NCBI GenBank assembly: GCA_963824275.1
Contig: CAWGOT010000006.1
Span: forward strand, 1,302,001-1,366,000
Length of the DNA: 64,000 nucleotides
Origin: JANXQG01 sp963824275
GTDB taxonomy: Bacteria; Planctomycetota; Planctomycetia; Pirellulales; Thermoguttaceae
Direction: 5' to 3'
Each line of letters opens with the position of its first letter. The stretch's first letter is position 1. A model generated the notes under the pieces. That model had not been told where the DNA came from. It saw only the letters and a program-made list of their open reading frames with translations, and did no database searches. The position numbers and the translations under genes are program-made. Of this stretch, positions 37,301 to 48,530 are shown one piece after another.

Positions 37301-38640
37301 TTATAGGTCGTCTGGTTGCCGTCGGCGTCGGTGACCACCGCGAGCTGGCCGGCTTCGTTGAAGGTCTCCACGGTCCCGTCGGTGCCCTTGAGCGTGAAGC
37401 CGCTACCCCAACTGCCGGTAAGGGTATCGAAGGCGAAGGGGCCGTTCTCGCTTGTGTAGCCCCCCACGCCGTTGGACAAGAAGAAGCCCGTCGTCCCGTC
37501 GCTTTGCACGAGACTTACGCCCGCGGGACCGCCCGTGGTGGCTGGCGCAAGCGAGTCGAGCCCGATCAGGTTCCAGCCGGGACCGAAGGAGCTGTGGCTC
37601 CAATTGAGCACGTCCTTGTCGCCCGTGAAGGTCAGTTGCTGAGTAGTGTGGTCGGCGTAGGTCTCCACGACCTTCATCGTGTACACATAACGGCCGGTCG
37701 CAAAACCGCTGATCGGCACGGCGAAGCGGTAGTCGGCGGTCGACGAAGGGCCCTGACCGCTGGTAAGAACCGTGTCGCCGTAGTCGATCGGGCCGCCGGA
37801 TTGGCCGCCCATCGTGGCACTGACGGTAACGTCGGTCAGCGCGGCGCCGTCGCCATCGGTCGGCGAGAGCGTGGTGTCGACCGAAAGCACCGTCTGGCCG
37901 GTGGCGGCGCCGCTGATGTAGACAAGGCCCGCCGAATCGATCGGCAGCACGAGGCTGCCGTCGGTCAGCGGCGAAGGTGCTGAGCGATCGGGCACCGAGC
38001 ACGTCGTGGTCGTCGCCGCCACGGGAAGCAGGGCCACATCGTTCCCCGTCCCGGGCGTGCCGGTTTCGGCGTTGTACACATAACTGATGTCGTAGCCCAC
38101 GTCGTTGAGCGTCACCTCCGTGCCTTGCGGCAGACCGGCGAAGATGCCGCTGACCGGCTGGCCACCGATGTTCCGAATCAAAACGATCGCCGCGCCGCTC
38201 GGGTCGGTCCCCGTGCCGGAAAGCGAGAGGGTCGCGCCTCCCAGCGCGACAGAGCCCGTGACCTGGGCCTGGCCGTAGCCCGCCCCGGCCGTATCGCCGT
38301 TGATCTGCACGGCGTAATGCGAAGTCGAGTTCATGCTCACTTTGCCGGCAGTCATGATCCCCGCACCGCCCGAACCGGGAGTGAGCGTGCCCCCGGTGAC
38401 CAAGACCGTGCCGCTAATCGTGCCGTTGACCGTAAGCGTGGTGCCGCTGGTCACGACGACCGAACTGCTGCTGAGGATCGCTCCAACGACATTCAGCGTG
38501 CTGCCGCCGTCGAGGGTCGTGGTGCCCGTGTACGTATTCACGCCGCCGAGGTTCAACGTGCCGCCGCCGCCGACCGTTAGGTTGCCGTTGCCGGCAATCG
38601 GCGCGCCGATCGTGGCGGCGCATGCCCGCACGAACGTTGA
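34375..38640 (-). other. Rhs N-terminal YD repeats and preceding autotransporter-type strands
   Basis: From 38640 downward: strand repeats (NGNLTVGGGGTLNLGGVNTY, GTTTLDGGSTLNVVG), then the Rhs entry sequence DVLNWSHSSFGPGWNLIGLD and GTVETFNEAGQLAVVTDADG. YD repeats follow from about 37190 (TTLTYNGSGQLTSVTEPN, YDYDAYGNLISEMLPDG) with four GQ-type beta modules. Frames change at about 37220, 35200 and elsewhere. Confidence 0.7.
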
Positions 38641-41220
38641 GGTTCGTCGTTCCGTCGGGCGCGCACATCAACGGCGCCAGCCGGTGTGCTTGTTATATTG
38701 ACGTTCGCCCCAAGGGTCGCCGAACCAACCTGGACCTGCGAAGTGACGTTAACGGTGGCGGAAGCCGGTAATACGCCCTGATCGCCGTTCTGCCACGTCA
38801 CCTGCGTCCCTTGCCCGTTCGGCTGCGTGTTCCAATTAGGAGCATTACCGTTCCAATTGTTGTTCGCCCCAGGATTCCAATTGACGGTCGGCATATTCAC
38901 TGTCTGACTGAAGACCGGCGAGGTGCTCGTCTTGAATTTGCCGTCACCGCTATAGACCGCCGTGACCGAATAGCTCCCGGCGGTGGCCAAGTTGGGATCC
39001 TGGATCGTGACGGTGCTGGCACCGTTCAAGTTTACCGTGCCGAGACTCCATCCGTTCACGAGGAACTGCACCGACCCGCCGCCGTCGAAGGTGGCCGAAG
39101 TCGCCCCCACCGTGGCCGTGAACGCAACTGATTGCCCGACCGTCGACGGGTTCAGGGACGAGCTTACCGTCGTCGTCGTCGCTGCTGGGTTGACCGTCTG
39201 TCTCATCGTCGCGCTGCTGGCGCGTAAAGTTGGTGTCACCGCTATAGACCGCCTCTACCGTATAGTTGCCCGCATTGTTCAAGTTCGTGTCCTGAATTGT
39301 GACGGTGCTGGCGCCGTTCAAGGACACCGAGCCGAGACTCGTCCCGCCCACTGTGAACTGCACCGAGCCGCCGCCATCAAACGTCCCCGAAGCGGGTGTC
39401 ACCGTGGCCGTGAAGGTCACGGCCTGCCCTACCGTCGACGGGTTCAGGGACGAGCTTACCGTCGTCGTGGTCGCTTGCTGTACCTGCAACACTGTCACGA
39501 AGTCGTTATAGTCAAAATCGCACCACGGCTGGCCGATCTCGTCTTCCATGGCGATCATCGGCGTGCCGCCATTAATTGACGGGTCCTGCGATTCAAGCCC
39601 CGGCAAGTCAAAAATCGACCCCACCGCGTTGGCAATATCGTCCGCCGTTCCGATGAGGAATGCCGCGCTTGGGTCGAGGGTCGTCCCGGGGTAGATGATT
39701 TGGGACGCCCCCTGGAAGTCCTGGTAGATCGGGTTGCTGTTTTGCACGATATTCAGACCGACACTGCTCACGCTGTCTTGCACGGCCTGTTGCCAAGTAT
39801 TGGCGGTGACGGCACCACTCGGCATCGTCAGGCCGCCGGTGATCGTATAGGTCCGAGCGCCGCCGTCGCGGCGGAAATCACAAAGTAAGACGGGTCGGGC
39901 GGGGCGACGATGTTGCCGACCGTCGTTACGCTGGAGGAGAGATTGCCCACGAGAGTCAACGTGCCGGCAGGGGCCGCGAGCGTGCCGCTGCCCGTGACGT
40001 CGCCCAGGTAGTACAAATCGCCGCCCACCGCCACGTCGACCGCCGCCGTGGCTCCAACGTCGATCGAAAGCTGCGCGGTCGTAAGCTGCCCGATCGCCGC
40101 CGCACCGATGAATTCCAACGCACCGCTGACCACCGTCGTGTCGCCCACGTTGCGGTTCGCGCCGGACAGGGTCAGCGTCGCGGGGCCGCTGTCGACGAGC
40201 GACAGGTTCCCAGCAAGAAAACCCGCGAACGTGCAGGCAGCGGCGATGTTCACGGTCAGCGTCGACGCCGTGCCGCTGCTGTCGGTCACTTCGTCCGCAG
40301 CGACGTTGTTGGCTGGGCCTGCCGCGCCGGTAAAGAGCCCGGCCAGCGTCTGGTTATAGCCGTCCAGGTCCAGAACGCCCAAACCCAGGTTCGGATCGCC
40401 CACCTGCACCACCGTCGTCACGGGCAGCGCGTTGCTTGTGCCGAGCTGCACGTTGCCGGCGATCAGGGTCTGGCCGCCGTAGCTGTCCTCCGCGCCCAGC
40501 ACCAGCCGGCCGCTGCCGGTCAGCGTAAGGCTACTCGTCCCATCCACACCGCTGACGATGGCATTGATCGTGGCGGTCGCGGAGGACCCTTCAACGTCAA
40601 TCACGGCGCCGCCGGCCGGCAGCACGATCTGGTCGCCCGCCGGGTCGGCGCCGGGCTGTAGCACATAGCCGCTGCTGACGAAGGTCATCGAACTGGGCGA
40701 AACCTGGCCAAAGATCGAGACAACACGGGGGGAACCGCCTGAAGGCGGAACTCCAGCAAAGACCACGGCGGCGCCGGCCTGATAGGTCTGCAACTCGCCG
40801 TTCGGGCCGAGCCAGTCGGGGTCTTCCGGCCCCCATGTCCCGCTGCCCCCGGCCCAGGTCAACGTCACGGGGTAGACCGCAAACTCGTTGAGCGAATAAT
40901 TCGACGACGGACCCGCCGTAATCAATAGCTGCACGTAGCGCCCGCTGCCGCCCAGCCCGGTCAGGTCCTGCACGCCGCCCGCGCCCGTCGTCGTGCTGTA
41001 GAGCGTCGTCCAGTTGACGCCGTCGCTCGAGACCTGGACCTGGTAGGCACTAGCATACGCCGCGCCCCAGTTGAGTTGCACCTCGTTGATGCTGCACGTC
41101 GACCCCAGATCGACCTCGACCCATTGCGTGCCGCCTGCGCCGCTCGTCCAATTGGTGCCCGCGTTGCCGTCGACGGCGTTCGCCCCAACGTCGCCGCTGG
41201 TATCGGTCGAGGAGACCCTC
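38641..41220 (-). other. Ig-like, autotransporter-strand and discoidin region of the Rhs protein
   Basis: Discoidin (F5/8-type) domain at about 41200-40860 (NWTSGAGGTQWVEVDLGST, GRYVQLLITAGPSSNYSLNE). Autotransporter-associated strands follow at 40850-39900 (LTLTGSGRLVLGAEDSYGGQ, NRNVGDTTVVSGALEF). Next is a domain containing DEIGQPWCDFDYNDFVTVLQ (DUF4114-like pattern), then two Ig-like repeats (TTTTVSSSLNPSTVGQAVTF, TVEAVYSGDTNF). These are extracellular adhesion-type modules. Confidence 0.65.
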
Positions 41221-41769
41221 ACGGGGGCGTTCAAGGCCAAATTGTCGGAGACGCTGGGGCTCAGGCTCACGTTGTCGAAGGTGGCCGTGCTCAGCTCGCC
41301 GCTGTTGTGGCTCAGCACGGCCAGCCCTGCCATGTAGGTCGTGTTCGAGAACGTGACGTCCGTGGAACCGACCTCGGTCCACGTCGCGCCGTCGAGCGAA
41401 TAGTAGCCCGTGTACTGGCTGCCGCTCTTCACGAGCTTGACCCACACGGGCTGCGAGGCGCTGGGCGCCGCCACGGTGCCAATCGTGGTCATGGCGCTTT
41501 GGCCGCCCGTGGCGCTCCGCCACTGCAGCGAAACGCCCTCCCCCGGCGTGGCCACCACGTCGACGTAGATCGCGCCCGCCGCCGCCGAGTCGCGGAACAT
41601 CACGCCCGCCTTGGCCCAGGCGTGCGTGTCGCCCAGCGAGGTCACGCGGGCCACCAGCGTCTGGTCGCCACTCGTGGGCTGCGACGCATACTGGAACTGG
41701 TCCGCGGCGCCCCAGATGTCGGACCCGCTGCCCGATACCGTGTAGACGCCGGAGCCCTCACCACTAACG

Positions 41770-41807
41770 CCCTCACCCCCTGCCCCTCCCCCAGAGGGAG
41801 AGGGGAG
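41770..41807. repeat. Extragenic-type palindrome inside coding repeat 6
   Basis: CCCTCACCCCCTGCCCCTCC followed by CCAGAGGGAGAGGGGAG, a common bacterial extragenic repeat. It lies in frame and encodes SPSGGGAGGEG on the minus strand. Confidence 0.75.
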
Positions 41808-42210
41808 AAAACTGGCCGAGCCCGCCAGCGAGGGCGAGCCGATCCCCGCTGCCGTCCAGCCCAGCGGCAGCGAGGGAGCGAGGCTCACGTCGGCGAAGCT
41901 GGCCGTCGTCGCCACGCCGACGACGTGGCTGCTGACGGCCAGCCCTGCCAGATAGTCGACGTTCGAGAAATTCACGCTCGCGGAACCGATCTCGACCCAC
42001 GTGTTGCCGTCGAGGGAATAGTAGCCCGTATAGAGGCTGCCGTTTTTGACCAGTTCCAGCCAGACGGGGGCCGCCGCGGTGGGCGCCGGCACGCCGCCAT
42101 CCTCGGTAAAGACGCTCTGCCCGCCGGTCGCGCTCCGCCACTGGAGCGAGACGCCGCTACCGGGCGTCGCCACCGCGGCGACATACATGCTGCCCGCGGA
42201 CGTGCCCCCG

Positions 42211-42248
42211 CCCTCACCCCCTGCCCCTCCCCCGGAGGTGGAGGGGAG
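42211..42248. repeat. Extragenic-type palindrome inside coding repeat 5 (second site)
   Basis: Same repeat with GGAGGTGGAGGGGAG as right arm. It encodes STSGGGAGGEG in frame at a different position of the protein unit (after FRDSLP). Confidence 0.75.
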
Positions 42249-42410
42249 ACTGTCGCGGAACATCACGCCCGCCTTGCTCCAGGCGTTGGCGTTGCTCTGG
42301 GCCGTCACGCAGGCCACCAGCGTCTGGTCGCCGCTGGTGCCCTGCGAGACGAAGTTGAACTGGTCCGCGGCGTTCCAGATGTCGCCCCCGCCGCCCGTCA
42401 CCGTATAGAC

Positions 42411-42447
42411 GCCCCCACCCCCTGCCCCTCCCCCAGCGGTGGAGGGA
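42411..42447. repeat. Extragenic-type palindrome inside coding repeat 5 (first site)
   Basis: CCCCCACCCCCTGCCCCTCC followed by CCAGCGGTGGAGGGA, encoding STAGGGAGGGG in frame. Confidence 0.75.
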
Positions 42448-44160
42448 AGGAAGCTCGCCGAGCCGGCCGGCGAGGGGCCGCCCACGTCGGCATCCGTCCA
42501 GCCGGTTGGCAGCGGAGCGACGGCGGCGGCCGTCAAACTCACGTTGTCGAAGGTGGCCGTCGACAACGTGCCCGTGTTCTGACTGGTGACCGCCAGCCCC
42601 GCCAGGTACGCGCTGTTGGTGAAGTTCAGGCTCGTCGTGCCGGCCTCGATCCAGGTGCTGCCGTTCAAGGAATAGTAGCCGGTATAGAGGCTGCCGCTCT
42701 TGACCAGCATCACCCACACCGGGTTCGACGGGCTGGGACCCGCCACGCCGCTGGTCGTGGCCGCGCCGCACGAGCCGCCGGTGGAATTCCGCCACTGCAT
42801 CGTCACCCCGCTCGTGGGCGTGGCCACCACGTCCACGAACATGCTCCCCGCCGCCAAACTGTCGCGGAACATCACGCCCGCCTTCGCCCACGCGCTGGTG
42901 TTGCCCTGCGAAGTCACGCGGGCCACCAGCGTCTGGTCGCCGGACACCGTTGCCGAGGCATAGTTGAACTGGTCGGCCAGGTTCCATATATCCGACCCGT
43001 TGCCGGAGAGGGTGTAGACGCCGGCGGTGCAGCTTGCCGAACCGGCCAGCGAGGGCGAGCCGATGTCGGCATCCAGCCAGCCGGAGGGCAGTGTGGGAGC
43101 GACGCTCACGTTGTCGAAGGTGGCCGTCGTCGCCGTGCCGTTATTGTGGCTGGTGACCGCCAGGCCCGCCAGGTATCCGACGTTCGAGAACGTGACGCTG
43201 GTGGAGCCGACCTCGGTCCACGTGCTGCCGTTCAAGGAATAGTAGCCCATATACGTGTTGCCGCTCTTGACCAGCATCACCCACACCGGGTTCGAGGCGC
43301 TGGGCGCGGCGACCCCGGCGATCGTGGTGCTGTAGGTGGCGCCGCCGGTGCTCGACCGCCACTCCATCGTCACGCCGTTGCCCACCGTGGCCAGCACGTC
43401 GACGCACATCGCGCCGGCGGCCGAGGAATCGCGGAACATCACGCCCGCCTTGGCCCAACTGTTGGTGTTGCCCAGCGAGGTCACGCGGGCGATCATGGTC
43501 TGGTCGCCGCTCACGGTCTCGGAGGCCAGGTTGAACTGGTCGGCCGCGTTCCAGATGTCCGCCCCGCCGCCGGACAGCGTGTAGACGCCGCCCGACGACG
43601 TGGCCGAGCCGGCGGGCGAGGGCGAGCCGATGTCGGCGTCGCTCCAGCCTGCCGGCAGCGCGGCGGTCACGCTCACGTTGTCGAAGGTGGCCGTCGTCGC
43701 CGTGCCGTTGTTGTGGCTGGTGACCGCCAGGCCGGCCAGATAGGCGGCGTTCGAGAACGTCACGCTGGTGGAGCCGACCTCGGTCCACGTAGTGCCGTTC
43801 AGGGAATAGTAGCCCCGATAGGCGCTGCCGCTCTTGACCAGCATCACCCACACCGGATTCGAGGCGCTGGGCGCGGCGATGCCGCCGATCGTGGTATTGG
43901 CGCTCGAGCCCCCGGTCGCGTTCCGCCACTGCATCGTCACCCCGTTGCCCTCCGTGGCCAGCACGGCCACGCACATCGCGCCGGCGGCCGAAGAGTCGCG
44001 CAACATCACGCCCGCCTTGGCCCAACTGTTGGTGTTGCCCAGCGAGGTCACGCGGGCGATGAGGGTCTGGTCGCCATAGACGGTCTCGGAGGCCAGGTTG
44101 AACTGGTCGGCCGCGTTCCAGATGTCCGCCCCGCCGCCGGAGACGGTGTAGACGCCGGAG

Positions 44161-44197
44161 CCCTCACCCCCAGCCCCTCCCCCAGCGGGGGAGGGGA
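44161..44197. repeat. Extragenic-type palindrome inside coding repeat 2
   Basis: CCCTCACCCCCAGCCCCTCC followed by CCCAGCGGGGGAGGGGAC, encoding SPAGGGAGGEG in frame, at the same site within the unit as at 41770 and 42411. Confidence 0.75.
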
Positions 44198-45429
44198 CGA
44201 ACGTCGCCGAGCCGGTCGGGGAGGGCCCACCGATGCCGGCGTCGGTCCAGCCGGAGGGCAGCGGCGCGCAGGCGGCGGCGGTCGCGGTCATGCTCACGTT
44301 GTCGAAGGTGGTCGTCGTCGGCGTGCCGTTATCGTGGCTGGTGACCGCCAAGCCCGCCAGATACGCGCTGTTGGAGAACGTCACGCTGGTGGAACCGAGC
44401 TGCACCCAGGTGCTGCCGTTGAGCGAGTAGTAGCCGGCATAGTTGCTGCCGCTCTTGATCAGCATCACCCACACGGGGTTTGAGACGCTGGGGGCCGCGA
44501 TGCCGCCGGTCGTGGTATTGACGGACTGGCCGCCGGTCGCATTCCGCCACTGCATCGTCACGCCGTTGCCCTCCGTGGCCAGCACGGCCACGCACATCGC
44601 GCCGGCCGCCGAAGAGTCGCGGAACATCACGCCCGCTCTGGCCCAAACATTGGTGTTGCCCAGCGAGGTCACGCGGGCGATCAGCGTCTGGTCGCCGCTG
44701 GCCGGCTGGGAGGCGAAGTTGAACTGGTCGGCCGCGTTCCAGATATCCGCACCGCCGCCCGAAAGGGTGTAGACGCCGTTGGTGAGGCTGGCGGAACCGG
44801 CCGGGGAGGGTCCGCCGATGTCGGCGTCGCTCCAGCCGGAGGGCAGGGCGGTGGCGACCGGCGTGGCGACCGTGGCCGTGCTGCTGGGGACCGAATTGCC
44901 GGCCGCGTCGGTCGCCCACACGCGATAGTAGTAGGTCGTATTGGCGGCCAGGCCGCTGCTGGCGCAGCTCGTGGCGTTGGCGGCGGTGGTCACCAGCGAC
45001 ACGTTCTGTGTGAAGGCGGAATTCGTGGCCCACTGGATCTGGAACGTGGTCCCGTCGCCCGAGTTGTTGGTCCAGGTCAGGTCGATCTCGCTGGCGGAGA
45101 CGGGGTTCGCCGTCAGACTCGTCGGGGCCGCCGGCAGGGGGCTTGGGGCGACCACGATCGGAATCGTGGCCTGCACCGATTCGCCCGCCGGGTCGGTGGC
45201 GAGGACCCTCACGCTGCTCGTGCCGGAGAGGCCTGGGGTGGCCGCAAACTCCAGTGTCTGGTCCTCGACCCAGGCCGCGGGCACGAGGGCCGAATTGCTG
45301 TTGGCATCGATCGTGAAGGTCAACTGGCTGAGCGGACCGTTGGGGTTGTTGAAGACCGAGGCCAGATTGAGCGAGGAATCGGTCGTGCCCTGCGGCACGT
45401 TGACCGGCGCGGTCGCGACGACGGTGGGA

Positions 45430-46637
45430 GCGAGGTCGATGGCCACTAGCGCACGGCGTCGGCGACCACCAGGCCGTCGGCGTTGTCGGAGAGGCTGACC
45501 GTGAGCCGGCCGCTCTGGACCGTGAAGGTGCCTAGGCTCGCCCAGCCTTGGCCGTCGGCCGTGGCGTCGCTCGGGGCATTCTGCTGGTTCATCGGCACCG
45601 TGGCCAAGGCAGTGGCGCCGTCGGAAATGGTGTAAGGGGCGTTGTCGGCGCGGTTGGCCGCCGGCGACCACGTCGTGAAGACCTGATATTGGCCGTTGGG
45701 CAGGTTCGCAAAGCTCCATTGGGCCGTGTTGGTGCCCGTGCCCGCCGGGCAGTAGCGGAAATCGCCCTCGTAGGCCGAGGGGTCGCTGTAGCCTTGCCAA
45801 CCGCTGCCGGCTTCGGCAAACGCGCCGTCCCCGTTGTCCACGATGGCGGGCAAAGTCGGGCGCCGCAGGCGTTTGCAGCGGAAGGATCATGATTGCGTTG
45901 GCGTCGACAATTCCGTTGGCATTATCCGAGAGGCTGACGTTCAGTGTGCCGCTGGCCGCAGCATAGACGCCCAGGCTTTCCCAGCCCTGTCCGTCGATCT
46001 GGGCGTTGATCGGGGCGAACTGCTGGTTCATGTCGATGGTGGCCAGCGGAGTGCCGCCATCGGAAATCGTATAGGGCGCGTTGCTCGCGCGGTTTCCGGC
46101 AGCCGACCAGGTGGCATAGACCTGGTATTGCGTCGCAGGGCTGACCCCCGCGAAGGACCATGTGGCGGTGTTCTCGCCGGTGCCGGCCGCGCAGTAGCGG
46201 AAACTGCCCCCATAGTCGGACGTGTCGCTATAGCCTCGCCAGCCGCTGCCGACCTCGGAATAGGCTGCGTCGGCGGTATCAATGAGACTCGGCGCGGGCT
46301 GACCTGCTCGATTTGCTGAATCCTGATTGCGTCGGCGTCGACGATTCCGTCGGCGTTGTCCGAGAGACCGATTACCAGCGTGCCGCTGGCGGCGGTGAAG
46401 ACGCCCAGGCTGGCCCAGTTCTGGCCATCGATCGTGGCGTCGCCGGGGGCGAACTGCTGGTTCATATCGATGGTGGCCAGCAGGTTGCCGCCGTCCGAGA
46501 TCGTATATGGGGCATTCGTTGCGCGGTTTCCTGCAGCCGACCAGGTGGCATAGATCTGATATTGGGCCGTAGGGCTGACATTGGCGAAGGTCCAGGTCGC
46601 CGTGTTTTCGCCCGTGCCGGCGGTGCAGTAGCGGAAG
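45430..46637 (-). other. Three golvesin-like domains at the N-terminal end of the Rhs protein
   Basis: Each has FRYCxAGTGENTATWxFA, YQVYATWSAAGNRAxNAPYT, DGGTPLATIDMNQQFAP and SLSDNANGIVDANAIMI-like sequence, typical of golvesin/xanthan-lyase-like sandwiches. The first domain begins abruptly at FRYCTAG (46637). Frames shift near 46310 and 45860. FN3-like and Ig/cadherin-like sequence (TTYYYRVWATDAAGNSVPSS) follows down to 44880. Confidence 0.7.
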
Positions 46638-46721
46638 GCTCGGTAAGTACAGCCTCGTCGCGTCCAACCCAAACGCATCGCTCGCCTTGCGTGTTCGTGT
46701 AAGTTCGCTGACAGGATAGAA

Positions 46722-47600
46722 TCACCTTCGTTCCTGCGGGCAGGTCCGTGTAAAAAAAATAGCGGACTTGAGGCGTATCGCCATGCGCTTTCGACGTCCA
46801 CAGCTGAGTTCAAACAGATTGCACTCTACCATCCTTTCAGCCTCCGTAACGAGGCCCTCCAGAGAGGCGTGTGGGATATCAAACTCCTGCATAGAAGCCT
46901 TAATCTGCATCCTAATGTCAGAAATTGTGAAGGTCGGATTGCTCCCCAACTAATTGCGCCAGGTTTGGTTCCATCCCTCGGCGTGAGCTTGGATGTGATT
47001 CGCGTTTGGCAACTCCGCAATCTGACGATGCACAAAGTCGACAGTTTCTGCGTCGGTGTAACCGAGAGTTCGCATTTGCTGCATAAAGCTGGGGTTCTCC
47101 AGCATTTCCTGTGGCACAAGATGATGCTCGCATCGCGCTAGGACCGTATTCTTCCCGCCACGCCGCACTAACCCTATTCAATCCGCCTTCGGTCTCACCC
47201 GTGACCGCCATGCCCTTGAACGCGTCCCGATTCCTCAGTCCGGTCACGTATCCATTATGTACCAGAACCCCTGTCTCGCCGACGTAGAACTGGTGCTCCT
47301 GCTCGACCTCCAATTTATACACCCGATGCTCGCCCGCCTTCAAGCCCACGGACTCGACGGCGGCTGATTCCCCGGACCTCGTGCGGAGGTACTCGCCTAA
47401 AGTCTGACCCTGATCTGCCTCTGATCTGCCTCCTGATCTGCTCTGTCCGACACGCAAAGTGTCGATCGTCCGAATGCCAGTGGCGCTGTGGACCAATGTT
47501 CCAGCCGGGAAGCAGATGTCGTGGAAAATCGCCCCCAGAGCGGGCCGCCAAGCTCAATGTCCCCTATGAGGCCGTTCCAGCCGGCCATCACGGCGTCCAC
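46722..47600 (-). pseudogene. Hint domain plus HHH-type nuclease toxin tip (frameshifts and a nonsense codon)
   Basis: The upstream part AVMAGWNGLIGDIELGGP leads after a one-base loss in a G run to the Hint start CFPAGTLVHSATGIRTIDTL with its catalytic Cys. The Hint end LKAGEHRVYKLEVEQEHQFY, VGETGVLVHN carries the terminal His-Asn. After a frameshift near 47155 comes a predicted nuclease, NTVLARCEHHLVPQEMLENP, GYTDAETVDFVHRQIAELPN, NHIQAHAEGWNQTWRN, resembling DUF2380/HNH-type polymorphic toxins. A TAG at 46950-46952 stands where a Trp codon is expected, and the frame then continues to 46722. The middle of the Hint domain is shorter than usual. No immunity gene is seen downstream. Confidence 0.65.
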
Positions 47601-48268
47601 GGCATTGACCGTCGAAAGGGCGGTAAGGTGTCAGGAACGGCAGTTGCCGTTCGCCCCGGCGCAGCGATGCTTCGTGCGAGTGTTCATCTGACAGTATTTA
47701 GTTATCCATGCCGTAGCGCGGGCCGAGCGGAACGAGTCCCACCGTTTTTCCCGTCCGACGCGCAAACCGTCCCCCACCGATTAGCGTTTTGGCACCGGCC
47801 GGAATGGTCCCAGAAATCCCGCCCGGTGCGCACCAATTTGTCGTAGGGCAGAAGTTTCCTAAATGGTTACTAGCAAAGGCATTAGGACGTGATTCCAGCC
47901 CAGACCAGAAAATAATTTTCCCATTTCAAGGCCCTCATCCGTATATATGTGTGGAAACGCGTTGTTCTTTGACAATTCGGTGAAAAGAAACCCGCCCTCG
48001 GTGTAGCCAACCAGGGGCGAGATGAAAGGCGGCCCGGCGTCTGTTTCGCGCCGGGTGTCGGTCGCGGCTTGAAATCACCCGGTTTCGCCGCGACCGACAG
48101 AAAGATGAAGAATGAAAGAACAGGGATGAGCGATCGAGTTTGAAGGACGAGGGATGAGCGATGGAGGATGAGGGATGAGCGCAGAACGCCGACTAGTCCC
48201 ATAAAAGAGGGAATTTTATGACCCATCGAATGGATAACTCGTTATTGCTGGGGGTGCAATATGGGATT
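47601..48268. other. Intergenic region, no gene recognised; short direct repeats
   Basis: No frame has family-like sequence. At about 48115-48182 the decamer GATGAGCGAT and relatives (GAGGGATGAGCG, GGAGGATGAGGG) recur in direct orientation. The region probably holds relics of the lost 5' part of the Hint toxin gene. Confidence 0.45.
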
Positions 48269-48270
48269 CG

Positions 48271-48360
48271 TGGCCAAACGTGGCCGGATCTGGCCGGATC
48301 TGGCCGGATTTGGCCGGATTTGGCCAAAACGTGGCCGAATGTGGCCACTTTACTGGCCAC
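48271..48360. repeat. Degenerate TGGCCGGAT tandem repeat
   Basis: About nine units of a 10-mer (TGGCCGGATC, TGGCCGGATT, TGGCCAAAAC, TGGCCGAATG, TGGCCACTTT) in a row. No gene overlaps it convincingly. Confidence 0.8.
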
Positions 48361-48530
48361 TTTACCGCCATAAGGGCTATGAAAGTAAATGACTCTCAGG
48401 AGTGTAAAGTGATCGAATTCCAGCGGTTTGTGACCCATTCACACTCCCAATTATTGACGTTGAATGGCTCATTCGAGGGGCAATTCCGGCTGAAGGACCC
48501 GAAAATCTGGCCAGTTTGGCCGGAAATCGT

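Larger units (their letters stand above)
41221..44870 (-). repeat. Six tandem lectin-like (laminin-G/DUF1349-like) repeats in the Rhs protein
   Basis: Each unit of about 190 residues starts LPSGWxDADIGGPSPAGSAS and continues with GGGADIWNAADQFN, SGDQTLIARVTSLGNTN, WAKAGVMFRDSSAAGAM, GYYSLNGSTWTEVGSTSV and LAGLAVTSHNNGT. Six units are visible. Such beta-sandwiches bind carbohydrate at the surface (inference from fold). DNA identity between units is high, which favours recombination. Confidence 0.8.
23879..46637 (-). pseudogene. Giant Rhs/YD-repeat exoprotein gene, interrupted by two IS110 elements, 5' truncated
   Basis: One gene of about 18.6 kb without the insertions, some 6,000 codons. Order from the N-terminus: three golvesin-like domains (46637-45430), FN3-like region with VSASEIDLTWTNNSG, six lectin-like repeats (44870-41220), discoidin domain (LALNAPVRVSSTDTSG), autotransporter-type strands, Ig-like repeats, Rhs entry (FGPGWNLIGLDSL), YD repeats with beta modules (37260-26700), Rhs core and an unknown tip. 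Frameshifts separate many blocks. The first golvesin domain lacks its opening residues, so the 5' end was lost at 46637. The intact architecture suggests a surface or released contact-toxin carrier. Two IS insertions make full-length expression unlikely. Confidence 0.8.

Noticed and set aside
41076..44483. 1,135-codon plus-strand open frame
   Set aside because: It is the antisense of the six GC-rich lectin-like repeats; sequence is Arg/His/Gly-rich without any family match, and periodicity follows the minus-strand repeats.
48271..48360. Possible CRISPR-like array
   Set aside because: Units are contiguous 10-mers with no spacers and no cas genes are present.
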